This document shows, piece after piece, positions 56,793 to 64,000 of a stretch of 64,000 bases of DNA. The stretch covers positions 682,001 to 746,000 of the forward strand of contig NZ_JACBYS010000002.1 of the NCBI RefSeq assembly GCF_013408245.1, given 5' to 3'. The translations under genes were made by a program, and so were the position numbers. Within the stretch, counting starts at the first letter, position 1; every line of letters begins with the position of its first letter. Source of the stretch: Duganella sp. 1224 (GTDB lineage Bacteria > Pseudomonadota > Gammaproteobacteria > Burkholderiales > Burkholderiaceae_D). Below the pieces are notes generated by a model. It saw only the letters and a program-made list of their open reading frames with translations, was not told the DNA's origin and did not search any database.

Positions 56793-57584
56793 TCAGTCGA
56801 CGGCTGCCATGCGCAACTCATCGTGATGGTGACGTTGCTGTTCTTCCATCACCAGCTGGCCCAGTTCGCGCTTGAGCGCGTTGAACTCGGCGGCGGCCGG
56901 GTCGCGCAGGCGCGGCAGCTCCACCAGCAGGTCGCGCTTGACGGTGCCGGGGCGGTAGGTCATGACCACGATGCGGTCGGCCAGGTAGATCGCCTCCTCG
57001 ATCGAATGGGTGACGAACAGGATGGTCTTTTTCAGCTCGGCCCAGATGCGCAGCAGCTCGTCCTGCAGATTGCGGCGCGTCAGCGCGTCCAGCGCGCCGA
57101 ACGGCTCGTCCATCAGCATGATCGGCGAATCCAGCGCCAGCACGCGGGCGATGGCCACCCGCTGGCGCATGCCGCCGGACAGGTCCTTCGGGTAGCGGTT
57201 GCGGAAATCCTGCAGCGACAGCATGGCCAGCAGCTGGTCCACCGTGGCCTGGATCTGCGCCTTGGGCTGGCCCTTGATCTGCAGGCCGAAGGCGATGTTG
57301 TCGGCCACCGTCATCCACGGGAACAGCGCGTATTCCTGGAACACCATGCCGCGCTCGGGGCCGGGCGCGGTCACCAGCTTGCCGTCGGCGGTGATGCTGC
57401 CGGACGACGGCGGCGCGAAGCCGGCCACCGCGTTGAGCAGCGTCGACTTGCCGCAGCCGGACGGCCCCAGCAGGCAGACGAACTGGCCCTGCGGGATTTC
57501 CAGGTTGATGTCCTTGAGCGCCACCACCGCGCGTTCGGCGGTCTGGAACACCTTGTTGACTTGCGAGACTAATATATGCGACAT
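56793..57584 (-). CDS. NitT/TauT-type ABC transporter ATP-binding protein
   Basis: A 263-residue ATPase subunit: Walker A LLGPSGCGKSTLL (about residues 37-49), signature LSGGMRQRVAIARVL (about 140-154), Walker B IMLMDEPFGALDAL and the switch His in FVTHS. It is last in a binding protein-permease-ATPase operon and starts at ATG 57584, overlapping the permease stop by one base (TGATG). It is closest in type to sulfonate/taurine/nitrate importers; the substrate is unproven. Confidence 0.9.
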   Translation of the reverse strand: MSHILVSQVNKVFQTAERAVVALKDINLEIPQGQFVCLLGPSGCGKSTLLNAVAGFAPPSSGSITADGKLVTAPGPERGMVFQEYALFPWMTVADNIAFGLQIKGQPKAQIQATVDQLLAMLSLQDFRNRYPKDLSGGMRQRVAIARVLALDSPIMLMDEPFGALDALTRRNLQDELLRIWAELKKTILFVTHSIEEAIYLADRIVVMTYRPGTVKRDLLVELPRLRDPAAAEFNALKRELGQLVMEEQQRHHHDELRMAAVD

Positions 57585-58414
57585 CAATTCTCCAGTCCGC
57601 GGTGCCAGCGCAGCAAGTGGTTATTCAGCTTGTTCATGCCGACGTCGATGGCCAGGCCGATCAGGCCGATGGTGATCATGCCGGCGATGATCTTGTCCGA
57701 CCAGAAGTACTCGCGCGCCTCCAGGATGCGGAAGCCAAGCCCGTTGTTGACCGCCACCATCTCGGCCACGATCACCACGATGAAGGCGGTACCGATGCCG
57801 ATGCGCACGCCGGACAGGATGTAGGGCACCGCCGCCGGCAAAATCACGCGGGTAAACAGGGTGAAGCCGGAGGCGCCGAGGTTGCGCGCGGCACGGAGAT
57901 AAATGCCGTCCACCTGGCGCACGCCGGCGATGGTGTTCATCAGCACCGGGAAGAAGGCGCCCAGCGCGATCAGGAACACCGCCGGCGGATTGCCCAGCCC
58001 GAACCACAGCATCGACAGCGGAATGTAGGCGATCGGCGGTATCGGCCGCACCATCTGCACCAGCACGTTGAACCAGTCATAGACGCGGTGGCTCATGCCC
58101 ATGGCCAGGCCGAGCGGCAGCGCCAGCCCGCCGCCGATCAGGAAGCCGACCACCACCCGGTACAAGCTGCTCAGCGAATCGGTGATCAGCTCGCCGGAGA
58201 AGGCCCAGTGCAGCCAGCCGCCGGCGGCCGGATCATAGGGCTGCAGCGGCAGCAGGTAGGCGATCCACTTCTCCGCCACCGCCAGCGGCGACGGCAGCAC
58301 CTGCGGATTGACCCAGCCCATGCTCGCCACCGTCTGCCACAGCGCCACCACCACGGCCGGCAACACCAGGCCGACGCCGACCTGCCGCCACGACGCGGAC
58401 GAAGCGGCTGCCAT
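57584..58414 (-). CDS. NitT/TauT-type ABC transporter permease
   Basis: A 276-residue inner-membrane permease with about six helices and the EAA loop YLRAARNLGASGFTLFTRV (about residues 172-190), typical of SsuC/TauC proteins. It is translated from an ATG that overlaps the stop of the binding-protein gene by one base (TAATG). It should form a homodimer served by the downstream ATPase. Confidence 0.9.
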   Translation of the reverse strand: MAAASSASWRQVGVGLVLPAVVVALWQTVASMGWVNPQVLPSPLAVAEKWIAYLLPLQPYDPAAGGWLHWAFSGELITDSLSSLYRVVVGFLIGGGLALPLGLAMGMSHRVYDWFNVLVQMVRPIPPIAYIPLSMLWFGLGNPPAVFLIALGAFFPVLMNTIAGVRQVDGIYLRAARNLGASGFTLFTRVILPAAVPYILSGVRIGIGTAFIVVIVAEMVAVNNGLGFRILEAREYFWSDKIIAGMITIGLIGLAIDVGMNKLNNHLLRWHRGLEN

Positions 58415-59382
58415 TACTTGACGCCCAGCGACTTCTTGGCCGCGTCCAGCAGGTCGGTCTTGACCCAGTCCTTCGCCACCGGCGGCTTGCTCATGCGGCC
58501 GACGCCGGTCTTGACCATGACGTCGGTGGTGGTCTGGATGTGCTCGGGCGTGATGTCGTAGCTGTACGGCGAATTGCCGATGGCGTCGTCGAAATCATCC
58601 TTGGTGATCTGGCCCTTGAACACCACCTCGCGCACATACTTCTCGGCGATGGCCTTGTTGTCGATGAAGGTCTTGGTGGCCTGCACGAAGCAGCTCATGA
58701 ACTTCTCGGCCAGCGGGCGCTTCTCCTTGTAGAACTTCTCGGTCATCACCATGGTGCGCACCGGCTCGCCGATCGGCGTGTCGTACGGCTTCAGGATCTC
58801 GCTGCCGAAGCCCTTGTTGACCGCCTGCGACGACTGCGGCTCGGACTGCATCATGGCATCGATCTGCTTGCCCAGCAGCGCCTGATTGAGGTCGGCGTAG
58901 GCCAGGAACACCAGCTGCACGTCCTTGCCCGGCTGGTCGGAGAAGCTCAGGCCGTTCTGCTGCAGCTCGGCCAGCAGCAGCACCTCCTGGATGCCGCCGC
59001 GCGTGACGCCGACCTTCTTGCCCTTGAGTTCCTTGACGCCTTTCAGCTTCAGGTCGGCGCGCCCGACCAGCATGGCGCCGCCCTTGGCGAAGCCGGCCAC
59101 CACATAAATCGGCGCCCCGCCGGCGCGGCCGGAGATGGCCGCCTCGGACGCGGTGGTGCCGACATCAAGCTCACCGGCGATAATCGCCTGCATCACGTCC
59201 AGCCCCTTGGCGAACACCCGCTCCTCGACTTTGATGCCGCACTTGGGCGCGATTTCCTTGATATACGAGACGGCGCCGTAGTGGGCGAATTTCAGGTTGC
59301 CCAGCCGCACCACTTCCTGCGCCTGGGCGGTGCCGCACAGCGCCAGGGCGGTCAACGTGACGCCGATCGCTTTCAATTTCAT
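58414..59382 (-). CDS. ABC transporter periplasmic substrate-binding protein (NMT1/SsuA-like)
   Basis: A 322-residue exported protein with a clear signal peptide (cleavage expected after AQA at about residue 22) and an SsuA/NMT1-like fold: GELDVGTTASEAAISGRAG (about 70-88) and LKGKKVGVTRGG. The ATG at 59382 follows GGGAG; the frame is open upstream, but that part is not signal-like. It is first in the operon. The ligand cannot be read from the sequence; sulfonates, pyrimidine precursors and nitrate are all possible. Confidence 0.88.
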   Translation of the reverse strand: MKLKAIGVTLTALALCGTAQAQEVVRLGNLKFAHYGAVSYIKEIAPKCGIKVEERVFAKGLDVMQAIIAGELDVGTTASEAAISGRAGGAPIYVVAGFAKGGAMLVGRADLKLKGVKELKGKKVGVTRGGIQEVLLLAELQQNGLSFSDQPGKDVQLVFLAYADLNQALLGKQIDAMMQSEPQSSQAVNKGFGSEILKPYDTPIGEPVRTMVMTEKFYKEKRPLAEKFMSCFVQATKTFIDNKAIAEKYVREVVFKGQITKDDFDDAIGNSPYSYDITPEHIQTTTDVMVKTGVGRMSKPPVAKDWVKTDLLDAAKKSLGVK

Positions 59383-59541
59383 GCCTGTCTCCCGAGAGTT
59401 TTTCTTGCGGAAATGATACCAAGCCCAGCAGCATATCTGTAAAAAATGTAACTTGTGATGATTATCACCTTTGAACGCCGCCACTGGGCTTACGATGGCT
59501 TGCGAAATCGCAAACATATTTCTTTTTACAACGGAGGCAGC

Positions 59542-60762
59542 ATGCCCACATCCCCCCGCCACGCGTTATCCACCCTTCCAGCCGTATTGCTGCTGACCGC
59601 CTTGTCCGCCTGTGGCGGCGGTGGCGGCAGCAGCGGCACGGTTACCCCGCCGCCGGTCACGGAAACGCTGGCATTGAGCGCGCCGGTGTTCAAGACCATC
59701 GGCGGCAAAAACATCACGCTGGGCGCCGGCACCGCCACCGGCAGCGCCGCCACCTGGACCCTGGCCAGCGGCAGCGTCGGCAGCCTGTCGGCCAGCAGCG
59801 GCGCCAACCTCTTTTATCAGCCGCCTGCCAGCGTCAGCGCCATCTCGACGGCCACGGTGACCGCCGCCATCGGCAGCTTGAGCAAGTCGGCCACGCTGTA
59901 TGTGTATCCGGATCCCGGCACGCCCGCGCTGAGCCTGATCGCGGGCGCCGACGATCTGCAGTCGGGGCCGGTCGATGGCCAGGGGGCCAGCGCCCGCTTC
60001 CAGAATCCGCGTCTGATGGGCGCCGCCCCGGACGGCAGCATTTATGTGGCGGACTTCAATCCGCAAGGCAGCTTGACCGAGGACCGCTTCGCGCTGCGCA
60101 AGATCAGCGCGGCTGGCGTGGTCAGCACACTGGCCACCAATGTCGACCTGAACCCGAACTACTACAACGACGTGGTGCGTATCGGCGTCGACCGCGCCGG
60201 CACCGTGTACCTGGCGGAAAACGGCCGCACGTCGCTGGGCAACAACAATCCTTCCGGCGGGGCGATTTACAAGCTGGGGACGGACGGCAAGCCGGCGCTG
60301 TTTGCCGGCGAACTGTCGCACAATGCCGCCGCCAACGAAACCTTCCAGCAGGACGGCACCGGCAGCGGCGCCAAGTTCTACGCGCCCGATATCGTCGGCT
60401 TCGATGCCGACAACAATCTGTATATCAAGGACAGCCCGCGCAACGTGGCCTTGACGCGCCCCTACCGCAAGGTGACGCCGGCCGGCGTGGTGACCACCAT
60501 CGACGCGCTGCCGGCCGGCGTGGGGGCGGCCGACGACGGCAACAGCGACGCCTACAGCGCCGACCTCAACGCCAATGTGATTTACCGCACCCCGGCCGGC
60601 GGCGTCAAGACGGTGGTGGCCGGCGTCGCAGGGCAGCCAGGCGACCAGCTGGGCGCCCTGCCGGGCCTGCTGAGGGCACCCAATGCCCTGATCCAGCTGG
60701 GACCGTACAGTTACGCCTTCAGTTCGGGCACGCGGGTACTTAAGCTGGTGACGCCGCGCTGA
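59542..60762 (+). CDS. NHL-repeat lipoprotein
   Basis: A 406-residue exported protein of unknown function. The signal peptide ends at a lipobox LSAC (Cys24), followed by a Gly/Ser stretch, an Ig-like or cadherin-like region (about 40-130), and a beta-propeller of NHL type. The clearest repeat runs VDGQGASARFQNPRLMGAAP then DGSIYVADF (about 153-181), with GVVSTLA and GVVTTIDALP units later. ATG 59542 with GGAGG just upstream is the start. It is divergent from the ABC importer and followed by ffh 40 bp downstream. Confidence 0.78.
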   Translation: MPTSPRHALSTLPAVLLLTALSACGGGGGSSGTVTPPPVTETLALSAPVFKTIGGKNITLGAGTATGSAATWTLASGSVGSLSASSGANLFYQPPASVSAISTATVTAAIGSLSKSATLYVYPDPGTPALSLIAGADDLQSGPVDGQGASARFQNPRLMGAAPDGSIYVADFNPQGSLTEDRFALRKISAAGVVSTLATNVDLNPNYYNDVVRIGVDRAGTVYLAENGRTSLGNNNPSGGAIYKLGTDGKPALFAGELSHNAAANETFQQDGTGSGAKFYAPDIVGFDADNNLYIKDSPRNVALTRPYRKVTPAGVVTTIDALPAGVGAADDGNSDAYSADLNANVIYRTPAGGVKTVVAGVAGQPGDQLGALPGLLRAPNALIQLGPYSYAFSSGTRVLKLVTPR

Positions 60763-60802
60763 TGCGGTAAAATGGCGGCCAATCTTCAACTCCGCCATCA
60801 CC

Positions 60803-62170
60803 ATGCTAGATAATCTGACTCAACGCCTCGCCAAGGTCGTCAAGACCATGCGCGGCGAGGCCCGCCTAACCGAAGCCAACACCGCCGAGATGCTGCGCGA
60901 AGTGCGCATGGCGCTGCTGGAGGCCGACGTCGCCCTGCCGGCCGTGCGCGAATTCATCGCCCGCGTCAAAGAAAAAGCCCTGGGCGAGGAAGTGATTTCC
61001 TCGCTGTCGCCGGGCCAGGCGCTGGTGGGCGTGGTGCAGCGCGAGCTGGCTGCCATCATGGGCGCCGACCTCGGGCCGGAAGCGGCCCAGTTGAGCTTTG
61101 CCCAGCAGCCGCCCGCCATCATCCTGATGGCCGGCCTGCAGGGTGTGGGTAAAACCACCACCGTCGGCAAGCTGGCCAAGTACCTCAAGGAGGAAAAGAA
61201 AAAGAAGGTGCTGACCGTGTCGGCCGACGTCTACCGTCCGGCCGCGATCGCCCAGCTGCAGTCGGTGACCGCGCAGGTCGGCGCCGACTTCTTCCCGTCC
61301 ACCGCGCAGGACAAGCCGGTCGACATCGCCTTGAACGCGCTGGACTGGGCCAGGAAGCACTACCACGACGTGCTGATCATCGACACCGCCGGCCGTCTCG
61401 GCATCGACGAGGAAATGATGAAGGAGATCGCCGCCGTGCACGGCGCGGTCAAGCCGGTGGAAACGCTGTTCGTGGTGGACGCCATGCTGGGCCAGGACGC
61501 CATCAACACCGCCAAGGCCTTCAACGACGCGCTGCCGCTGACCGGCATCGTGCTGACCAAGCTCGATGGCGACTCGCGCGGCGGCGCGGCGCTGTCGGTG
61601 CGCCACATCACCGGCAAGCCGATCAAGTTCGCCGGCGTGTCGGAAAAGCTGGACGGCCTGGAAGCGTTCGACCCGACCCGCATGGCCAACCGCGTGCTGG
61701 GCATGGGCGACATCCTGGCGCTGGTGGAGGAAGCGCGCAAGGGCGTCGACGCCAAGGCCGCCGCCGACCTGGCCAACAAGGTCAAGTCGGGTGGCAAATT
61801 TGACATGAACGACTTCAAGGCGCAGCTGGGCCAGATGAAGAAGATGGGCGGCATGGCCAGTCTGGTCGACAAGCTGCCGGCGCAGTTCCAGCAGGCGGCC
61901 GGCAACGCCAACATGGACCAGGCCGACAAGCAGGTGCGGCGCATGGTCGGCATCATCGACGCCATGACCCCGGCCGAACGGGCCAAGCCGGAGTTGATCA
62001 AGGCCACCCGCAAGCGCCGCATCGCCGCCGGCGCCGGCGTCCAGGTGCAGGAAGTCAACCGCATGCTGAACCAGTTCGAGCAGATGCAAACGATGATGAA
62101 AAAGCTGTCCGGCGGCGGCATGATGAAGATGATGCGCGCCATGAAGGGCATGATGCCGGGCCTGCGCTAA
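60803..62170 (+). CDS. ffh: Signal recognition particle protein (GTPase)
   Basis: Protein part of the SRP that targets inner-membrane proteins co-translationally. The 455-residue protein has the N domain, the G domain with GLQGVGKTTTVGKLAKYL (about 111-128), DTAGRLGIDEEM (G3, about 194) and TKLDGDSRGGAALS (about 252-265), and a methionine-rich M domain ending in a GGGMMKMMRAMKGMMPG cluster. All motifs are intact. It is a single-gene unit followed by a hairpin. Confidence 0.97.
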   Translation: MLDNLTQRLAKVVKTMRGEARLTEANTAEMLREVRMALLEADVALPAVREFIARVKEKALGEEVISSLSPGQALVGVVQRELAAIMGADLGPEAAQLSFAQQPPAIILMAGLQGVGKTTTVGKLAKYLKEEKKKKVLTVSADVYRPAAIAQLQSVTAQVGADFFPSTAQDKPVDIALNALDWARKHYHDVLIIDTAGRLGIDEEMMKEIAAVHGAVKPVETLFVVDAMLGQDAINTAKAFNDALPLTGIVLTKLDGDSRGGAALSVRHITGKPIKFAGVSEKLDGLEAFDPTRMANRVLGMGDILALVEEARKGVDAKAAADLANKVKSGGKFDMNDFKAQLGQMKKMGGMASLVDKLPAQFQQAAGNANMDQADKQVRRMVGIIDAMTPAERAKPELIKATRKRRIAAGAGVQVQEVNRMLNQFEQMQTMMKKLSGGGMMKMMRAMKGMMPGLR

Positions 62171-62203
62171 GCGGCGCGGCGCGCTGTCGAAAGCGGCCTC
62201 GCT

Positions 62204-62237
62204 CACGTAAACCGGGGTTTTGCCCCTTGTTTACGTG
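62204..62237. terminator. Imperfect hairpin after ffh
   Basis: CACGTAAAC...GTTTACGTG outer arms (9 bp) and GGGG/CCCC inner arms around TTTTG, 34 bp after the ffh stop. No long T-tract follows, so it may be a weak terminator or an mRNA 3'-end stabiliser. Confidence 0.45.
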
Positions 62238-62350
62238 GTGTTTCCGGGAAAAAACGCGAAAAACACTTGCGCACCGGTTAAATCCCCACCAATATTAGCC
62301 GGTGCGATCAATTGCGCAATTTTCTATGTGTTCGTTAAGGAGGCTCGAAT

Positions 62351-62725
62351 ATGGCAACAGCCAAAAAAACCCCAGCAGCACCAGCAAAGAAACCCGCGGC
62401 GAAACCAGCCGCGAAGAAAGCAGCAGCACCGGTAAAAGCCGCCGCGAAACCAGCCGCCAAAAAGCCGGCCGCGCGCAAGCCTAACGCCGCCTTCATGAAA
62501 GAACTGACCCCATCGGCCTCGCTGGCCGCCGTGGTGGGCGCCGCCCCGCTGCCACGCACCGAAGTCACCAAAAAGGTGTGGGATTACATCAAAAAGCACG
62601 ATCTGCAAGACGCCGCCAACCGCCGCAACATCAACGCCGACGACAAACTGAAAGCCGTATTCGGCGGCAAAGCCCAGGTTTCCATGTTCGAAATGACCAA
62701 GCTCATTTCCGACCACCTGAAATAA
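62351..62725 (+). CDS. SWIB/MDM2-domain protein with H1-like N-terminal tail
   Basis: A 124-residue protein. Residues 1-48 are an Ala/Lys/Pro-rich basic tail like the H1-like protein at 42.0-43.0 kb (both start MATA-KK-A). Residues 49-124 form a SWIB domain: LPRTEVTKKVWDYIKKHDLQ, INADDKLKAVFGG and MFEMTKLISDHLK. SWIB domains are known from eukaryotic chromatin remodelling and from Chlamydia, where one is fused to topoisomerase I; the bacterial role is unknown, but the tail implies DNA binding. A strong AAGGAGG precedes the ATG. It is monocistronic. Confidence 0.88.
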   Translation: MATAKKTPAAPAKKPAAKPAAKKAAAPVKAAAKPAAKKPAARKPNAAFMKELTPSASLAAVVGAAPLPRTEVTKKVWDYIKKHDLQDAANRRNINADDKLKAVFGGKAQVSMFEMTKLISDHLK

Positions 62726-62735
62726 TCTGCACACA

Positions 62736-62815
62736 AAAACCGGGGTCAGTGCCGACATTCGGACATTGGGTCGCTCGCGATCCAATGTCCGAATGTCGGC
62801 ACTGACCCCGGTTTT
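62736..62815. repeat. Perfect 34-bp inverted repeat with 12-nt loop
   Basis: Arms 62736-62769 and 62782-62815 are exact reverse complements. The outer ends are AAAACCGGGGTCAG/CTGACCCCGGTTTT. It fills the gap between convergent SWIB and lytic transglycosylase genes and ends in a T-tract, so it can also act as a terminator. Confidence 0.88.
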
Positions 62816-62817
62816 TT

Positions 62818-63504
62818 TTATTTCCAGTTATTCCACGCGGCCAGCACCGCGTTCGGGTAGTCCGGCTTGCCGCGGCTGCCGTTGTAGCGGCCCAGCGCCA
62901 GGTACAGATTGCCGGCCTCCATGTCCAGGTACATGCGCAGGATCGAGCAGCCGTAGCGCAGATTGGTCTGCATGTCGAATAAGGCGCGGCGGTTGCGGTC
63001 GCCGATGATGTTGGTCCAGAACGGCATCACCTGCATGTAGCCGCGCGCGCCGACGATCGACACCGCGTACTTGCGGTAGGCCGATTCCACCTGGATCAGC
63101 CCCAGCACCATGCCCGGATCGAGGCCGGCGCGGCGCGCCTCGTACCACACGGTGGCGAGGAATTCGTTGCGGGTCTGGTCATCCGGCAGCTTGCGCTTCA
63201 GCCGGTAGGACATGGTCTCCAGCCAGTTGCGGTAGCGCGCGGCGTCGGACGGGTTGCGGAAGGTGGGCGTGGGCGGCGTGGCGTCCTTGATGGCGTTGGA
63301 CAGCGCCAGCCGCACCGAGTCGGCCAGCGCCTCTTCCTTCTGGTTGCCGGCCAGCGCCAGCGGCGCGCAGCCTGCCAGCACCAGCGCCAGCAACCACCGT
63401 CGCCCCGGCGCACGCCGGGCGCTGCGCCGCCGCGCGCCATGCTGAGCGTCCCGCCCGGCGCAGCATGGATCCCGGCTTGCGCCGGGATGACGCGCGCCGT
63501 CCAT
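62818..63504 (-). CDS. Lytic transglycosylase (SLT family), possible lipoprotein
   Basis: Cleaves murein glycan between MurNAc and GlcNAc. The mature domain (about residues 85-228) has FLATVWYEARRAGLDPGMVL, LIQVESAYRKYAVS (catalytic Glu), GARGYMQVMPFW and LALGRYNGSRGKPDYP, all typical of SLT. The ATG at 63504 overlaps the proS stop (TGATG), but the first 35 codons lie in a REP-like repeat (translation RHPGASRDPCC...). A hydrophobic stretch with lipobox LAGC (about 45-48) comes only after it. The true start may be a TTG inside, just before the signal-like segment. Confidence 0.8.
   Translation of the reverse strand: MDGARHPGASRDPCCAGRDAQHGARRRSARRAPGRRWLLALVLAGCAPLALAGNQKEEALADSVRLALSNAIKDATPPTPTFRNPSDAARYRNWLETMSYRLKRKLPDDQTRNEFLATVWYEARRAGLDPGMVLGLIQVESAYRKYAVSIVGARGYMQVMPFWTNIIGDRNRRALFDMQTNLRYGCSILRMYLDMEAGNLYLALGRYNGSRGKPDYPNAVLAAWNNWK
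63399..63492. repeat. REP-like double-hairpin element, copy overlapping the transglycosylase start
   Basis: Hairpins CCCGGCGCACGCCGGG (63404-63419) and ATCCCGGCTTGCGCCGGGAT (63469-63488) with GCCATGCTG...CAGCATGG between them. It lies in the 5' end of the transglycosylase reading frame. Confidence 0.78.
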
Positions 63505-64000
63505 CACTGCGCCATTTTGCCTTTGATAAAGGCCAGCGCCTCGGCCACCGGCACGGCGGTCGCTTCGGTGTCGCGGCGGCCCTGGTATTCCAGGTTGCCT
63601 TCCTTCAGGCCGCGGTCGCCGATCACCACGCGGTGCGGCACGCCGATCAGCTCCCAGTCGGCAAACATCTGGCCCGGACGCAGGCCGCGGTCGTCGATGA
63701 TGACGTCGATGCCCGCCGCCACCGCCTCGGCGTACAGCTGCTCGGCCGCCTGCTTGACCGCCTCGCTGCGGTCCATGCCCATCGGGCACAGCACCAGCTC
63801 GAACGGCGCCAGCGCGGCTGGCCAGATGATGCCCTTGTCGTCGAAGTTCTGCTCGATGGCGGCGCCCAGGATGCGCGTCACGCCGATGCCGTAGCAGCCC
63901 ATCTGCAGCGGCGCCGGCTTGCCGTTTTCATCCAGGAAGGTGGCTTTCATGGCTTCCGAGTAGGCCGTGCCCAGCTGGAACACGTGGCCCACCTCGATGC
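63504..64000 (-). CDS. proS: Prolyl-tRNA synthetase, C-terminal part (cut by window edge)
   Basis: The last about 165 residues of a bacterial-type Pro[15 protein letters not shown] (end of the catalytic core) and [17 protein letters not shown] (motif 3) are followed by the anticodon-binding domain with [20 protein letters not shown] and the ending KGKMAQ. The N-terminal part, with motifs 1 and 2 and the editing insertion, is right of the window. It is followed immediately by the lytic transglycosylase frame. Confidence 0.95.
   Translation of the reverse strand, partial: IEVGHVFQLGTAYSEAMKATFLDENGKPAPLQMGCYGIGVTRILGAAIEQNFDDKGIIWPAALAPFELVLCPMGMDRSEAVKQAAEQLYAEAVAAGIDVIIDDRGLRPGQMFADWELIGVPHRVVIGDRGLKEGNLEYQGRRDTEATAVPVAEALAFIKGKMAQ

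Overview
The window is a high-GC, gene-dense piece of a betaproteobacterial chromosome. Gene content and order point to the Oxalobacteraceae (Massilia/Duganella/Janthinobacterium relatives): algH-ruvX-pyrR-pyrB-pyrC', rubredoxin-pilGHIJ-chpA, thiD-hemL, accB-accC-prmA-DUF3426, nrdA-nrdB, ampD-pilR-pilS, ypjD, ffh, a lysine/alanine-rich H1-like protein and a SWIB protein with an H1-like tail. This placement is an inference from gene content; no rRNA or tRNA gene was seen. I found no prophage, insertion sequence or CRISPR array. Both ends cut a gene (rfbA on the left, proS on the right).

Layout. 0-1.5 kb: dTDP-sugar synthesis (rfbB, partial rfbA). 1.6-7.2 kb: apaH, plsC and a pyrimidine operon whose dihydroorotase-like subunit has lost the metal-binding HxH motif. 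7.3-18.4 kb: photolyase, then the type IV pilus chemosensory cluster (pilG, pilH, pilI, pilJ, chpA) and a rubredoxin. 18.4-25.8 kb: thiD-like kinase, hemL, an Rpn/DUF4351 nuclease-like gene, an ABC importer lacking a binding protein, and corA. 26-33.8 kb: a minus-strand run of housekeeping genes (mpl, yqiA, ubiC, RNase II, a putative Fe/2OG oxygenase, a TonB-like protein, aroE, mtgA), many joined by 4-nt start/stop overlaps. 33.9-41.3 kb: a plus-strand run (an unknown protein, tlpA-like, aroQ, accB, accC, prmA, DUF3426, a PfkB kinase).

41.4-47.6 kb is the most accessory part. It holds yggT, the H1-like repeat protein, almost 1 kb of DNA without a credible gene but with a promoter-like and a terminator-like site on the minus strand, a MarR regulator divergent from an FAD monooxygenase with two matching operators around a near-consensus promoter, and a hipBA pair whose kinase has lost several catalytic residues. 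47.6-55.7 kb: nrdA-nrdB, ampD and pilS-pilR. 56-60.8 kb: ypjD, a NitT/TauT-type ABC importer and an NHL-repeat lipoprotein. 60.8-64 kb: ffh, the SWIB protein, a lytic transglycosylase and proS.

Two dispersed repeat families occur. One is a REP-like element, usually two hairpins built on a CCGGC...GCCGG core (five loci, one running into the start of the transglycosylase gene). The other is a palindromic family with a GGGGTCAG core, found at three junctions between convergent genes. No clearly new multi-gene system is evident. The best leads are the 43.0-43.9 kb non-coding interval, the degenerate HipA, the MarR-monooxygenase switch and the repeat families.
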